Positions 16,701-26,420 of a stretch of DNA of 42,238 nt are shown here, piece after piece (the first letter of the stretch is position 1; each line of letters starts with the position of its first letter). The stretch covers positions 1 through 42,238 of the forward strand of contig CALHGX010000048.1 of NCBI GenBank assembly GCA_938031185.1, written 5' to 3'. A program made the position numbers and the translations under genes. The notes beneath the pieces were generated by a model. That model saw only the letters and a list, made by a program, of their open reading frames with translations, was not told where the DNA came from and ran no database searches. The DNA is from an uncultured bacterium. GTDB taxonomy: Bacteria > Verrucomicrobiota > Kiritimatiellia > CAIKKV01 > CALHGX01.

Positions 16701-17649
16701 CGTTGGCGGCTTTGGAGCCCGGTCCAAAATGTTCGTACCCATGCAGGGTTGATCGCACAGGCCCGGCCGGCGTCACCCACCGCACGCCGGCGCCGCTCGT
16801 TACACGGCCGATGCGCGTGCAGCGCAACCGAAACCGACTTCGCCAGGCCCGTTCCAAAGCCGCCGCCTTGCCCGGGCGCACCGCCAGCAGCAGTTCATAG
16901 TCCTCGCCATCCGTCAACGCATGCCGCCAGGCCGGCCCGCCGCGCGCGGCCCGCTGCGCCGCGGCGGATACCGGCAATTTCTCCACGCGGATTTCCGCGC
17001 CCGTTCCGCTCGCGCTCATCATGCGCCGCAAATCCGTGGCCAGGCCGTCGCTCAAATCCATCATCGCTGTCACCCAGTTGCCCGCGCGGAGCCAGGTTCC
17101 TTCTTCCACCCGGGGCTCGAAACGCAGATGCCGCCCCGCGGCGCTACCGCCCAGCGTGCCGGTGACGTACAGCACGTCGCCCGGCCGCGCGCCGGACCGC
17201 CGCAGCGCCCGACCGCGCGGCACACAACCTACCCCAAAGACGTGCAATTCCAACCTTGGCCCCTGCGCCACATCGCCGCCCACAATGGCCATGCCATGGC
17301 ACGCGGCCATGCGCACCGCGCCCTCATAAATGCGCGTCAGCCGGCCAATGACGCACGAAGGCGACGCCACCACGTTGATCAGCGCCCACAAGGGACGGGC
17401 CCCCATAGCCGCCAGATCGCTCAATACGCGTCCCACCGCTTTGCGACCGATGGCCTTCGGGGACGCTTGCGGAAGAAAATGAATGCCTTCGATCAGCGGA
17501 TCGCTGGTGAGCACCAGCTCTTCTCCGGCCGGCGCGCGAACCACGGCGGCATCGTCGCCCGGTCCCATGACCACGTCTGCGCGAGTGCCCAGACCGCGAC
17601 ACAACCGCGACACCAAAGCGTCTTCTGAAATGTTTTTCAGTTTTCTCAC
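16675..17649 (-). CDS. thiL: Thiamine-monophosphate kinase
   Basis: 324 residues. It phosphorylates thiamine monophosphate to thiamine diphosphate with ATP. Signature segments include [22 protein letters not shown] (magnesium/ATP Asp pair), [45 protein letters not shown] and [11 protein letters not shown]. The start is a GTG at 17649 whose last bases overlap the TGA of the upstream membrane-protein gene (GTGA), so translation is probably coupled. The C-terminus continues about 18 residues past the usual HGYEHF end and into the convergent terminator. It is the last gene of an envelope operon, a location unrelated to its function. Confidence 0.93.
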   Translation of the reverse strand: MRKLKNISEDALVSRLCRGLGTRADVVMGPGDDAAVVRAPAGEELVLTSDPLIEGIHFLPQASPKAIGRKAVGRVLSDLAAMGARPLWALINVVASPSCVIGRLTRIYEGAVRMAACHGMAIVGGDVAQGPRLELHVFGVGCVPRGRALRRSGARPGDVLYVTGTLGGSAAGRHLRFEPRVEEGTWLRAGNWVTAMMDLSDGLATDLRRMMSASGTGAEIRVEKLPVSAAAQRAARGGPAWRHALTDGEDYELLLAVRPGKAAALERAWRSRFRLRCTRIGRVTSGAGVRWVTPAGPVRSTLHGYEHFGPGSKAANENRRHGSP

Positions 17650-20228
17650 TGTCGGCTGCCGGCCACCATGCGCGTGATGCGCACATCGCGAATTCGAATG
17701 GCGTCGCGGCGGGAATAACGAAACTCCAGCCGTACAGGCAACTCATTGGCCTGAGTCAGATGAAAGCCCGCCTCGTTCGTTCCGCTCGTGACGTCCGTTT
17801 CGCCGGCTTTCGTGGCTTCCCCCAGGGCGGTGAAGATGCCAAGCAACGTCTCGAACGGCGCCTCGGACCGATACGTCATGGCCACCCGATAACGCCCTGC
17901 CGGCAGCGGCAGATTAAGCCCGTAGAAAACCGCTCCGGATGGATCGCGCACCGGATCGAGCTCGACCTCGTACGTGGCCGGATCGGTTCGGCCGGCGTGG
18001 AAGAAAAGCCAGGCGGGCAGTTCCAGCGTCTTGCCGGGCGCCGGCGGCTTCCATATCCCGGCCGTCAACAGCACGGCGTCGGCGCGAATCACGCCGTCAT
18101 CGGCCGTCAACGAGGGTTCCACCCAGTGGGCGCCTTTCACAGGCGACAAAGCCACCGGCTGCCAGGTCCAGTCGTCGCTGTTCATTCGCACGGTATTGCG
18201 CTGCCAAAGGAGGCCATTGACCGTCAGTTCCAACGCCAGCAAGCCGACGCCCCGCGCGCGCACAAGGAACGCCATGTCCGGCGCCTCGCAAAGATTTGTC
18301 GGCCGCAGACGCACCAGTCCCCGACCACCTTGGAGACGCACGCTCCGCCCGGCCGAAGCCGTGTTTTCATCCAGGACCACTGGTCCATCGGCCACGCTGC
18401 CCTGCTCCGCCTCCCACTTGCGCGCCGGAAACCACACCGCCGCATCCGGCCATGGCGGAGGGCGGTTCATGAGTATTGCGCTTTCCGGCGCATCCACCGC
18501 CTCGATACGATAGGCCCACACGCCGCGGCTTTCGGCGAGGAAGCTCAACCGTTTTTGCCCGCTGAGCCGCTGCAGCGTGAACCCGACGGGGAACGGACTG
18601 ACCTTCTCCGGAAACGCGCCCTCGTGCATCACGAGATATCGAATGCCGCGCCGCAGAAGATCGTCGAGCAGATCGTCCGGCAATTCGCCGAGATTCGCGC
18701 CTTCGAATCGGCGGAAGACGTTCTCCCGATACGCCCGGCCCACGGCTGGCGCGTAACCGTTCAGCATGCGGATCCGATAGAGCGCGGCGTAGTGCTCGTA
18801 GAGCGAAGACCAATGCGAGTCGCCGGGCCAGAGGGGCAGCGCCAGAGCGCGCGCGGGACCGCCCTTTGCGGCTGCATCCGCCGCCACGGCGGCATAAGCC
18901 GGCTGCTCGCGATCCAAGAGGCTGATGCCCGCCCGAATGTGGGTCTTGAACTCAAAAAGACCAATGATGGCCACCCCACTCAACAGCAACGCTTGCGCGC
19001 GTCGCGAGAAGCGGGGCAACCAAACGGCCAGGGATACTCCGCCGGCCACCGCCATCAAGGCAGGCAGGAACGTAAACGCCCGGGCCGGCTGGCGAATCAT
19101 GCTGAAGGCGGGAATCCAGCGACGGCAGGCCAGAAAAAGACGTCCCTGCCAAGGACCCCGCGGCCCCAGCGCCAGCGCCACGATCCCGGCACATGCGGCG
19201 GCCAGGGCGAGCAGGACCCACGTCCTGCGGATCGAGCCCGGCCTCCGGCGGTCCGCCCAAAGCAGCGTCCCCACCCACCCAAGCCCGACCGTCACCGGCA
19301 GGGTCCAGCCCAGAAATACCTGCGCGTTGATTCCGTCCGTCCGCCGTCCCAGGAGACCGGCCGGATGCGCCGAAAACAAAAGCACCTCGCGCAACGTCCG
19401 CCCGCCGGCCAGATCGGTGCCGGCATAGAACCCGGACCGCATTGCATATCCGGCCGCCGCCGCCGGCAGCGCGAGCAGAAGCGCAGGCAGGAGCGCCCGC
19501 AGCGGGCCAAGATACGCGCGCGGCGCGCGCCACCGAAAACCGGGACGGGCGGTCAGCGCGAAGAGACACCAGCACGGCGCGGTCAAGAGAGAAAAGAAGA
19601 AGACGTGCAAGTCGGTGCAGAAAGCGCAGATCACCGCCGCGCCCGCCAACCAGCCGCCGGCCGCGCGATCATCCCGCGCGGCCAGATCCAGCCCAAGAAA
19701 AAGCGCCGGCACGAAGGCCATGGCGTAGCCCGCCGGACTGCCGCCCAACAGGACATGCCAGCGGTACGGAAGCGCCGTCGCCAGCAACGCCGCCGCCGCC
19801 GCGGCCCCGTCATGAACGGCATAGCGCCGGGCTAGCCGCCACGTCAGCCACACACTCAGACACCAGGCCGCCCACCCGGCTAGGTTCCAGCCGAACGCCT
19901 GACCGCCCAGCGCGGCCGCCGCCGCATACACGAGGGAGAATGGCGCGTAATAGGGATCCGGCCGGAAACGTTCGGCATCGTCGCCCGTGTTGAATTCGTA
20001 AAGATTGTGAAACCACGGTGTTTTTCCCCGCAACATGTCGCTCGCCAGCCAAAAATGGTAAAGAAGCTGCAGATGGTCGCCCGGTACCATGGCGCGGACC
20101 GCCAGCGGCTCGGGATTGCGCGCCGTATGCGGGATGCCGCGCCAGAAATGGCGCGGCAGCGGCCATGTGAACACCGCCCATACCGCTGTGGCCAGCGCCA
20201 CCAGCGTTACCCCCTGAAGTTTCTTCAT
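17646..20228 (-). CDS. Large polytopic membrane protein, GT-C/YfhO-like
   Basis: 860 residues. The first roughly 440 residues contain about a dozen hydrophobic helices, beginning with [20 protein letters not shown]. The first large loop has acidic and aromatic residues ([22 protein letters not shown]), as in lipid-linked GT-C glycosyltransferases and the YfhO family. After a mixed region that includes [15 protein letters not shown], the last roughly 300 residues are soluble and beta-rich, with a [18 protein letters not shown] segment like carbohydrate-binding sandwich domains. I infer that it decorates an envelope polysaccharide or lipid, but no catalytic residue can be assigned. The start overlaps the flippase-like gene (ATGA) and the stop overlaps thiL. 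I cannot name an exact family. Confidence 0.7.
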   Translation of the reverse strand: MKKLQGVTLVALATAVWAVFTWPLPRHFWRGIPHTARNPEPLAVRAMVPGDHLQLLYHFWLASDMLRGKTPWFHNLYEFNTGDDAERFRPDPYYAPFSLVYAAAAALGGQAFGWNLAGWAAWCLSVWLTWRLARRYAVHDGAAAAAALLATALPYRWHVLLGGSPAGYAMAFVPALFLGLDLAARDDRAAGGWLAGAAVICAFCTDLHVFFFSLLTAPCWCLFALTARPGFRWRAPRAYLGPLRALLPALLLALPAAAAGYAMRSGFYAGTDLAGGRTLREVLLFSAHPAGLLGRRTDGINAQVFLGWTLPVTVGLGWVGTLLWADRRRPGSIRRTWVLLALAAACAGIVALALGPRGPWQGRLFLACRRWIPAFSMIRQPARAFTFLPALMAVAGGVSLAVWLPRFSRRAQALLLSGVAIIGLFEFKTHIRAGISLLDREQPAYAAVAADAAAKGGPARALALPLWPGDSHWSSLYEHYAALYRIRMLNGYAPAVGRAYRENVFRRFEGANLGELPDDLLDDLLRRGIRYLVMHEGAFPEKVSPFPVGFTLQRLSGQKRLSFLAESRGVWAYRIEAVDAPESAILMNRPPPWPDAAVWFPARKWEAEQGSVADGPVVLDENTASAGRSVRLQGGRGLVRLRPTNLCEAPDMAFLVRARGVGLLALELTVNGLLWQRNTVRMNSDDWTWQPVALSPVKGAHWVEPSLTADDGVIRADAVLLTAGIWKPPAPGKTLELPAWLFFHAGRTDPATYEVELDPVRDPSGAVFYGLNLPLPAGRYRVAMTYRSEAPFETLLGIFTALGEATKAGETDVTSGTNEAGFHLTQANELPVRLEFRYSRRDAIRIRDVRITRMVAGSRQ

Positions 20229-21184
20229 TTCGTCTCCTCCACCGGCATCGCCGGCCGGCCGCGCCCCCGCACAATAAACAGCAACCCGCCAAACGAAACA
20301 TACACCAGTGTGGCCGCGACATAGAGGAGCGCCAGCGCGGCGGCCGCCTCCTTCGCATAACCGCTCCGCGTAAAAAACCAGACGTAGAGGCTGTCGCGCA
20401 GGCCGATGCCGTACACGGTGATGGGCAGCGCTTCAAGCAAACTCACCAACGGCACAAAACGGCCGAACTGCGCAAGGGGCACATCCAGCGCCAGCGCCCG
20501 GCCAAGGCACCACACGGCGAGAATAACCACCAACTGGAAGAAGAACGACAGGCCCATGACCTGCGCGAGCAACGATGTCCGGCGGTATGCCGCCATCGAA
20601 TCCAGAAACCGGTTCGAAAACCGGGCCAGCCGTTCGATCTTTTCCATCCGTGCCAGTCCCATCAGACGGCGAATCAGACGCTGATCGTGGAGCAACCACG
20701 CAATGAGAACCAGCGCCCCCAAAATAATCAGCGGCGCCAGCACCAGCGACGCGCCGTCGGCTAATCCCATGGCCACCGCCAGCGCCGCCAACGCGAGGAA
20801 TCCGGTCAGGCGATCGGCGAACACCGACGCGACCACGCGCGCGGGTTTCACGCCGTCCCGGGCCACGTTCAGCACTCGATAGGCGTCTCCGCCAATGGTG
20901 GAGGGCAGAAACATCGAAAAGAAAGAGGATATGAAATACGTTGCAAAAAGGCTGCGCAATCGCACATGGGTCAAGCCATCCGCGCGCAAAAGCAGGAGCC
21001 ACTTGACGCTGCTCAACCAGGTGTTCAGCGTCAGTAGCGCAAAAAACGCCGCCAAGGGCTGCCAGGCCATCCCGCGGAAACACTCCAAAAGAACAGAGAA
21101 GTCCTGCCGCCGATACAGCCAGAAGAGGAGCGCCGCGCTAACCGCCGCGCGAAGAACCGTTGCTGCCGCGCGCTTGCTCATCAT
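20225..21184 (-). CDS. Flippase-like / lysylphosphatidylglycerol synthase transmembrane (UPF0104) protein
   Basis: 319 residues with about eight membrane helices. The family hallmarks are present: LNTWLSSVKWLLLLRADG, then FFSMFLPSTIGGDAYRV with the conserved STIGGD motif, and VASVFADRLTGFLAL (the DR motif). A closing ALPITVYGIGLRDSLYVWFF also fits. Members are integral membrane proteins associated with lipid or polyprenyl-linked glycan transport. The precise substrate is not known. It is coupled to the next gene by an ATGA overlap. Start ATG at 21184 or 21181, with GGAG about 11 bases upstream. Confidence 0.85.
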   Translation of the reverse strand: MMSKRAAATVLRAAVSAALLFWLYRRQDFSVLLECFRGMAWQPLAAFFALLTLNTWLSSVKWLLLLRADGLTHVRLRSLFATYFISSFFSMFLPSTIGGDAYRVLNVARDGVKPARVVASVFADRLTGFLALAALAVAMGLADGASLVLAPLIILGALVLIAWLLHDQRLIRRLMGLARMEKIERLARFSNRFLDSMAAYRRTSLLAQVMGLSFFFQLVVILAVWCLGRALALDVPLAQFGRFVPLVSLLEALPITVYGIGLRDSLYVWFFTRSGYAKEAAAALALLYVAATLVYVSFGGLLFIVRGRGRPAMPVEETK

Positions 21185-21230
21185 GCCGCTTCAACGCTCC
21201 GGCGTCGGTTTGGTTTGCGTTGCGCCACTG

Positions 21231-22220
21231 TCACCCGGGCAGAAGCCCTTCCAGCCGATACCATTCCGCCGTTCGGCGCAATCCTTCGTCCAGCCCCACC
21301 GCCGGCTGGTACCCAAGCTCTCTTTTGGCCCGCTCAATGGAAAAGGCCCGGTTCTGCCGATACCAGTCCACCCGGCGCGGGAAGATGGGCGGCGCGATGC
21401 GGAATGGACGGCACGCTTTCTCGCACACATGTCCGGCCACCAATAGCGGCCATAGGGGATAATGCCGGATACGCACCGAAACGCCGAGCGCGCAGGCCAC
21501 GCGCCGAACCAGATCCTCGATCGCCACGTATTCCTGGTCGGCAATCAGGTACGTGCGGCCGTCGCCCCGGCCGGGTTCCATGGCCAGCAGGAAGGCGTCC
21601 ACGAGATTGTCTATGTAGAGCGGGTGGTATAACGTGCGCCCGTTTCCGAACATGGGAAAGACGCCGCGCGCCACGCGCCGGAAGATCAGAAAAAAGCGCT
21701 CCGGATCGCCGGGACCGTAAATGGCCGCCGGCCGCAAAATGACCGTCGGCAGCCCCTTGCGAAAATACTCGATGGCCACCGGTTCAGCCTCGTATTTCGT
21801 GCGTTGGTAGTAATCGGCGGGCCGAATGGGCGCATCCTCGTCGGCCGGCGGCCGTTCCACGTTGCCGTGCACACCGCAGGTGCTGCAGTAGATCACCTTG
21901 CGCACACCCGCGGCTTGCGCCGCTTCCAGCACATTCCGTGTGCCGCCCACGTTCACTTCCCAATAATAGCGATTAGGCACGTCGAGTTCGCGGAAGGCCG
22001 CCGCCAGATGATGCACCACTTCCACGCCCTGCAAGCAGCGGCGAACGACCGCGGCATCCGTGACCGAGCCAATCACCACCTCCGCGCCCCATTCGCGAAG
22101 CTCCCGCGTCTTGTGGCCCTCCTTGTTGTCCAGCGCCACCACCTGATGGCCGGCTTGCAGGAGCCGCCGCACCAATGCTTTTCCCGTGAACCCTGTTCCA
22201 CCAGTAACCAATACCTTCAC
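21231..22220 (-). CDS. NAD(P)-dependent epimerase/dehydratase (extended SDR)
   Basis: 329 residues. The Rossmann motif TGGTGFTGKALVRRLL is at the N-terminus, the catalytic pair YYQRTKYEAE (YxxxK) near 150, and the upstream Ser/Thr in IYCSTCGVHG. LRPAAIYGPGDPERF is the usual motif after the active site. Such enzymes oxidise, epimerise or dehydrate nucleotide sugars or act on sterol-like substrates. The envelope context favours a sugar nucleotide. The start is a GTG at 22220 with GGGAGAA upstream. It lies 46 bases before the flippase-like gene and 48 after the acyltransferase, in one operon. Confidence 0.88.
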   Translation of the reverse strand: MKVLVTGGTGFTGKALVRRLLQAGHQVVALDNKEGHKTRELREWGAEVVIGSVTDAAVVRRCLQGVEVVHHLAAAFRELDVPNRYYWEVNVGGTRNVLEAAQAAGVRKVIYCSTCGVHGNVERPPADEDAPIRPADYYQRTKYEAEPVAIEYFRKGLPTVILRPAAIYGPGDPERFFLIFRRVARGVFPMFGNGRTLYHPLYIDNLVDAFLLAMEPGRGDGRTYLIADQEYVAIEDLVRRVACALGVSVRIRHYPLWPLLVAGHVCEKACRPFRIAPPIFPRRVDWYRQNRAFSIERAKRELGYQPAVGLDEGLRRTAEWYRLEGLLPG

Positions 22221-22268
22221 GCCTGTTCTCCCGAGGGCCGCGCGCGCGGCCGCGCCCGAATTACCCGC

Positions 22269-23012
22269 TCACACTTTCGACGCCGTCTCCGTCCGCATTC
22301 GAATCGCCCGCGCGGGAACCCCCACCGCCACGGTATTGTCTGGCAACGGCCGCGTCACCACGGCGCCGGCGCCCACAACGCAATTCTCGCCGGTGCCCGC
22401 GCCGTCCAGAACGATCACGCCCGCGCCGATCCAGTTGTTCCGGCCAATGACGGTCGGCGCCTTCGCCGCCACGCCGTCCTGCCGGCAAAAGGGGAGCGCG
22501 CTTTGCAGATCGTACTCGCCCCCGCTCAAAAAATAGGCGTAAGCGCCCACCATCGCGCCTTCGCCGATCGTCAACGCATGAGCCGAAAACAGGATGCAGT
22601 TGGCGGAAAGATTGACCTCCCGCTCAATACGGATATCGCCGTTCTTGCAGTAGATGATGGTGTTGCGCCCCACATAAACATGATCGCCGACCGTAATGCC
22701 GCGATTCGTTGTTCCCTTGGCGTCCAGCACGGTGTTGTCGTCCAGCACAACATCGTTTCCCAAATGAATCTTGTGCGCATGCCGCAGCGTCATGTTGCGA
22801 CCAAACACGACGCCCTCGCCGACGGACGCGAACAGGAAAGGATACAGCTTCGACCGCAACCAGAGCCCTAGCGCCCCCGGCATGTTGGCGCACACAAGCT
22901 GAACGAATTCCGCCCAGATCACTTCCACCAGAGACCGGTCGCCGTAATAGAGGTCTCGGTACTTGCGACAGGCTGACTTGCCCCGCTCCGCCATGACGGC
23001 ATGGTATTTCAC
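22269..23012 (-). CDS. Left-handed beta-helix (hexapeptide) acyltransferase
   Basis: 247 residues from a GTG at 23012. The C-terminal two thirds contain many imperfect hexapeptide turns ([LIV]-G-x-x-x-x): VGEGVVFGRNM, IHLGNDVVLDDNT, ITVGDHVYVGRNT, IGEGAMVGAY, IGRNNWIGAGVIVLDGAGTGENCVVGAGAVV. It ends in NTVAVGVPARAIRM, the usual close of the WbbJ/maltose O-acetyltransferase group. It probably acetylates a sugar of a surface glycan. I chose the GTG because GGAGGGAAAAAGG lies directly upstream, while the ATG six codons later would be badly spaced. An ORF extending to 23069 has no ribosome site. Confidence 0.85.
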   Translation of the reverse strand: MKYHAVMAERGKSACRKYRDLYYGDRSLVEVIWAEFVQLVCANMPGALGLWLRSKLYPFLFASVGEGVVFGRNMTLRHAHKIHLGNDVVLDDNTVLDAKGTTNRGITVGDHVYVGRNTIIYCKNGDIRIEREVNLSANCILFSAHALTIGEGAMVGAYAYFLSGGEYDLQSALPFCRQDGVAAKAPTVIGRNNWIGAGVIVLDGAGTGENCVVGAGAVVTRPLPDNTVAVGVPARAIRMRTETASKV

Positions 23013-23060
23013 ATTCCTTTTTCCCTCCGTCGACTTGTTCAGACTAGTCGGGCCTCCACC

Positions 23061-23077
23061 CGAACGCAAGGCGTTCG
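23061..23077. repeat. Perfect inverted repeat in the lipoprotein-acyltransferase gap
   Basis: CGAACGC (23061-23067) and GCGTTCG (23071-23077) form a seven-pair hairpin with a 3-base loop, in the 99 bases between two minus-strand genes. No T-run follows on the minus strand, so termination is unlikely. It could be an mRNA processing or attenuation element. Confidence 0.35.
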
Positions 23078-23111
23078 TCGGCGCGTTTGTCTTTCCCTCG
23101 GCTGGCCCGTT

Positions 23112-25220
23112 TCACCGTCCAGCCGGAATGATCACCGGCGGCGCCCGAAGACTTTCCAACCCATCTTCATCCACAGCGCTCACGCTCACGGCGGTTCCGA
23201 GTGGCCACTCGTCGGGCAAACGGCATTCGGCTGCTCTCACCACGCGCCAGGGTACGGCGCGAAACCGGCCGATCCGCCACACGCGATACGCCCGGACCGG
23301 CTCCGGCGGCGGTGTCCACCGCAGCACCCGTCCGCCGTCAGCGCCCGGACCCACCGCCAATGCCGAGGGGGGCGTCGGCGGCGCCTTGGTGCGAGCCGTC
23401 TGAACCGGCGACCAAGGCCCGCGCACACCGCCCTCGTTGACGGCGGCAATCCGATAGCGGTATTCGACCCCGCCCCCGGCCGCCGGTCCCCGCGCGGCGC
23501 CTACGTCAAGCCATTCCCTCCGCTCGCGCCCCTGCACCCGAAACGTGACGCCGGACCAGCGGCCGCCGTTTTCACGGTGGATGTCGTAACCCACAACCTT
23601 TTCGTCGTTGACGGGAATCCACGAAAGAGCCACCCGCCGCGCCAAGCCAGATCGGGCCGAGAACCCTTCGACCGGCGGCGGGGCGGGCCAGGTTTCGGCT
23701 GACACCGGCGCGCACCGCGCGCCGCGCGCGCCGCTCCGCGCAACGGGCACCACGGTGTAGAAATAACGCCGGCCGTCGGCAAGAGATCGGCCCCTTGCGT
23801 GACCATCCGTCCATGTCACGTTTTCGCGTCCGGCGCGCGTGCCCACCATTGCATAGGGACCTTGCTCGCTCTCGCTGCGGAAAATCTCGTAGCGCGTCAC
23901 GTCCGGATCCAGGCTGGATGTCCAGCGCAACGTCACGAAGCGGATGCCGCCGCGTGCCTCCAAATCGCGCACCGGCGCGGGCGGCGGCGCCGTCACAACG
24001 CGCACCGGACGGGACGCAGGGCCCACCGCGCCCGCCCGGTTCACAGAACGAATACGATAGAGGTAGGTCGCCTCGTCGGCCAGTCCGCGGTTATCCGTCC
24101 AAAAGGTGTCGCGCGTTGCGCCCACACGCTCGAACGCGTTGGAACTAGATTCTTCGGCTCGCTCCACTTCGTAACGAACGACCCCTTCGGCCGACGATGG
24201 CAGCCAGCCCACACGCACTGTTCGGCTCCCGGCGGGCTCCGCCGAGACACGGCGCGGCGGATCAGGCGGCGGCGCAATCATGCTTTCCACTACCGGCGAG
24301 AAGGGGCCGCATCGTCCCGCCTGATCCACAAAAGCGACGCGATAGTAGTACGTCGCGCCGTCCGCCAGAGGCCGCCCCCGCCGGCTGCGGTCGAAATGGC
24401 GCCCCCACCGCGCCGGCTTTTCAGCTACAACGTCGAACGGGCCATCAGGCGTCTCGGCGCGCTCGATGCGGCAGCGCCACGGCGCGCGGGGCGGCTTCCA
24501 ACGCAACTCGACCTCCCGCAACCCCCAATCCGACACTTCCAACCCCTCTGGCGCCGGCAGCCCCGTTTCGTCCACCGCGACGCCTGGCGCGCGGGTTTGC
24601 GGTTGCACCGGCCACTTGGCGTAAAGACCTGCCACCAATTCATGCACCACCGCCCGCGCATGTTCGGGAAGCGTGATGGCTTTGTCCGCGCGCCGCGCCA
24701 CGTCCGCGCTCCACAGCACGCGGCCGCTGCGGCTGTCAATGAGGCGCGCGGATACCGCCACCACCGGCCACACCAGACCGGCTTCCGCCACCGTCCCGTA
24801 CTCATCCACCGTTCCCATCACCACGCCTTGCGCCCCCAGCAACGCGCCCGCTTCCATGGCGTTGGTCACCGACAAACCCGCCAACGCCAGCTCGGCTTCG
24901 CCCAGCACCTGGGTCATGCGGCTGCGCTCGACCAGCGAATAACGGCCCGCGCGCAACAATTCGGTGACGAAAAGATCCGCAACGGACACGCCGATCAGGT
25001 CTGTCGGCGCCCGAAAAGGCAGGACGGCGATTCGTTCGACATCCGAAGCCAACGGCTCGACATGAACATTCGCAGGAGACGGCCGCCAGCGAAAAAAGTG
25101 CCATCCCGGCGACGGCGGCGCGACGCAGCCGCCTGCCCACAACGCTGCCGCCGGGAGTATTATCCGCCCGAACGTTCGCAGGCCCTTTTTCCGTGGCGAA
25201 CGCCGTTTGCCCTGCTGCAT
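23112..25220 (-). CDS. Lipoprotein with CsgG-like domain and fibronectin type III repeats
   Basis: 702 residues. A basic leader precedes a hydrophobic stretch and the lipobox WAGGC, giving a lipidated Cys at about residue 32. Residues about 45-200 resemble the CsgG / LpoB / GNA1162 fold: RIAVLPFRAPTDLIGVSVADL, LLRAGRYSLVERSRMTQVL, GALLGAQGVVMGTVDEY and a strand set with SARLIDSRSGRVLWSADV. About five fibronectin type III repeats follow (each with a YYYRV, YLYRI or YRYRI strand and a PPxPP linker) up to the C-terminus. It is probably anchored in the outer membrane, facing the periplasm or surface. The start at 25220 was chosen for the lipobox; the frame is open to 25751 but lies over the M42 gene. 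It is the first gene of the minus-strand envelope operon. Confidence 0.82.
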   Translation of the reverse strand: MQQGKRRSPRKKGLRTFGRIILPAAALWAGGCVAPPSPGWHFFRWRPSPANVHVEPLASDVERIAVLPFRAPTDLIGVSVADLFVTELLRAGRYSLVERSRMTQVLGEAELALAGLSVTNAMEAGALLGAQGVVMGTVDEYGTVAEAGLVWPVVAVSARLIDSRSGRVLWSADVARRADKAITLPEHARAVVHELVAGLYAKWPVQPQTRAPGVAVDETGLPAPEGLEVSDWGLREVELRWKPPRAPWRCRIERAETPDGPFDVVAEKPARWGRHFDRSRRGRPLADGATYYYRVAFVDQAGRCGPFSPVVESMIAPPPDPPRRVSAEPAGSRTVRVGWLPSSAEGVVRYEVERAEESSSNAFERVGATRDTFWTDNRGLADEATYLYRIRSVNRAGAVGPASRPVRVVTAPPPAPVRDLEARGGIRFVTLRWTSSLDPDVTRYEIFRSESEQGPYAMVGTRAGRENVTWTDGHARGRSLADGRRYFYTVVPVARSGARGARCAPVSAETWPAPPPVEGFSARSGLARRVALSWIPVNDEKVVGYDIHRENGGRWSGVTFRVQGRERREWLDVGAARGPAAGGGVEYRYRIAAVNEGGVRGPWSPVQTARTKAPPTPPSALAVGPGADGGRVLRWTPPPEPVRAYRVWRIGRFRAVPWRVVRAAECRLPDEWPLGTAVSVSAVDEDGLESLRAPPVIIPAGR

Positions 25221-25289
25221 GGAGCAACGTATCCCTACTGCCGCAAGCTTTCGCCGCCGCGCGCCCGCCGCGGCTGCCGGGCGCGCCCA

Positions 25290-25317
25290 TTGACGGATGC
25301 CGCCCGCATGGTACTGT
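25290..25317 (+). promoter_or_regulatory. Candidate promoter of the M42 peptidase-cinA unit
   Basis: TTGACG (25290-25295) and TACTGT (25312-25317) are separated by 16 bases, in the 132-base divergent gap between the lipoprotein and the peptidase. A start near 25324 gives a leader of about 30 bases that includes the ribosome site AAGAAAGGA (25334-25342). Confidence 0.5.
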
Positions 25318-25352
25318 GTTGCCGGTCGGCCAGCAAGAAAGGACCCATCGTC

Positions 25353-26420
25353 ATGCACAAAGACTCGCTCGACTTCCTGCGCGAACTCGTGGACACGCCC
25401 AGCCCTTCCGGATTCGAATGGGGCATTCAACAGATCATCCGTCGCCGCATGGAAGGTTTTTGCGACGAGGCGCGAATGGACGTCCACGGCAACGTCATGG
25501 GAGTGGTGAATGGCGGCGCGCCCCTCCGCATCATGCTCGCGGGACATTGCGACGAAATCGGCCTCATGATCACGCACATTGACGAGAAGGGCTTTCTCTA
25601 TTTCGCCGCCGTCGGCGGTGTAGATTCCGCCGTGACCGTCGGCCAGCGCGTACGCATCCATTCCGCCAAAAAAACCGTGTGCGGCGTGATCGGACGCAAG
25701 CCGATCCATCTGCTCGAGCAGGAGGAACGCGGCAAAGCTTCCAAGCTGCACGAAATGTGGATAGACATCGGCGCGCGCAAGAAGAAGGAAGCCGAAAAAC
25801 TGGTGGCGGTGGGCGACTACGCCACGGTGGACGTGGGGCTAATCGAACTGGCCAACGACCTTGTGGCCGGCCGCGGCTTCGACGACCGCGCCGGCGCCTT
25901 CGTGGTGGTCGAAACCCTACGCCGCCTCAAGGGCCGAAAATTGCGCGTGGCGGTCTTCGGCGTGACGACGGTGCAGGAGGAACTCGGGCTCCGCGGAGCG
26001 CGCACCAGCGCCTTCGGGATTGACCCGCACGTCGGCATTGCTATCGACGTCGGCTTCGCTTCCGATCATCCCGGCGCGGATCCTAAACGCACCGGCGAGT
26101 GCCGGCTCGGAAAAGGCCCGGCGCTTCATCGGGGACCGAACATCAATCCCGTGCTCGGTCGGCTTCTTGAAGAAACCGCGGCGCGCAAAAAACTGCCTGT
26201 CCAGATCACGGCTGAGCCGCGAGCCACGGGCACGGACGCCAACGCCATGCAGGTCAATCGCACCGGCGTCGCCACCGCGCTCGTCAGTGTGCCCTGCCGT
26301 TACATGCATACCCCTGTGGAGGTGATTTCACTCGACGACCTCGACAACGCCTCCCGCCTGCTGGCTGATTTCCTGACGAACTTGAGCGATCAGCAAACCT
26401 TCATCCCTCCGAGTCCGTGA
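25353..26420 (+). CDS. M42-family aminopeptidase (glutamyl aminopeptidase/FrvX type)
   Basis: 355 residues. A cytosolic metallo-aminopeptidase that forms large tetrahedral assemblies in known members. Conserved metal and catalytic positions are visible: MLAGHCDEIGLMIT (His, Asp), GRGFDDRAGAFVVVE (bridging Asp), TVQEELGLRGA (catalytic Glu and metal Glu), IAIDVGFASDHPG (Asp) and the final His in RYMHTPVEVIS. The ATG at 25353 matches the usual DFLRELVDTPSPSGFE start. Readings extended upstream to 23799 only pass over the antisense lipoprotein gene. It overlaps cinA by four bases (GTGA), so the two are coupled. Confidence 0.92.
   Translation: MHKDSLDFLRELVDTPSPSGFEWGIQQIIRRRMEGFCDEARMDVHGNVMGVVNGGAPLRIMLAGHCDEIGLMITHIDEKGFLYFAAVGGVDSAVTVGQRVRIHSAKKTVCGVIGRKPIHLLEQEERGKASKLHEMWIDIGARKKKEAEKLVAVGDYATVDVGLIELANDLVAGRGFDDRAGAFVVVETLRRLKGRKLRVAVFGVTTVQEELGLRGARTSAFGIDPHVGIAIDVGFASDHPGADPKRTGECRLGKGPALHRGPNINPVLGRLLEETAARKKLPVQITAEPRATGTDANAMQVNRTGVATALVSVPCRYMHTPVEVISLDDLDNASRLLADFLTNLSDQQTFIPPSP

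Noticed and set aside
17760-19835. 691-codon open frame on the plus strand
   Set aside because: Antisense to the large membrane protein. The translation is Arg/Pro/Gln-rich and of shadow type.
23799-25352. N-terminal extension of the M42 peptidase to 23799
   Set aside because: The extension is the antisense of the lipoprotein gene. The family start, ribosome site and promoter all fit ATG 25353.
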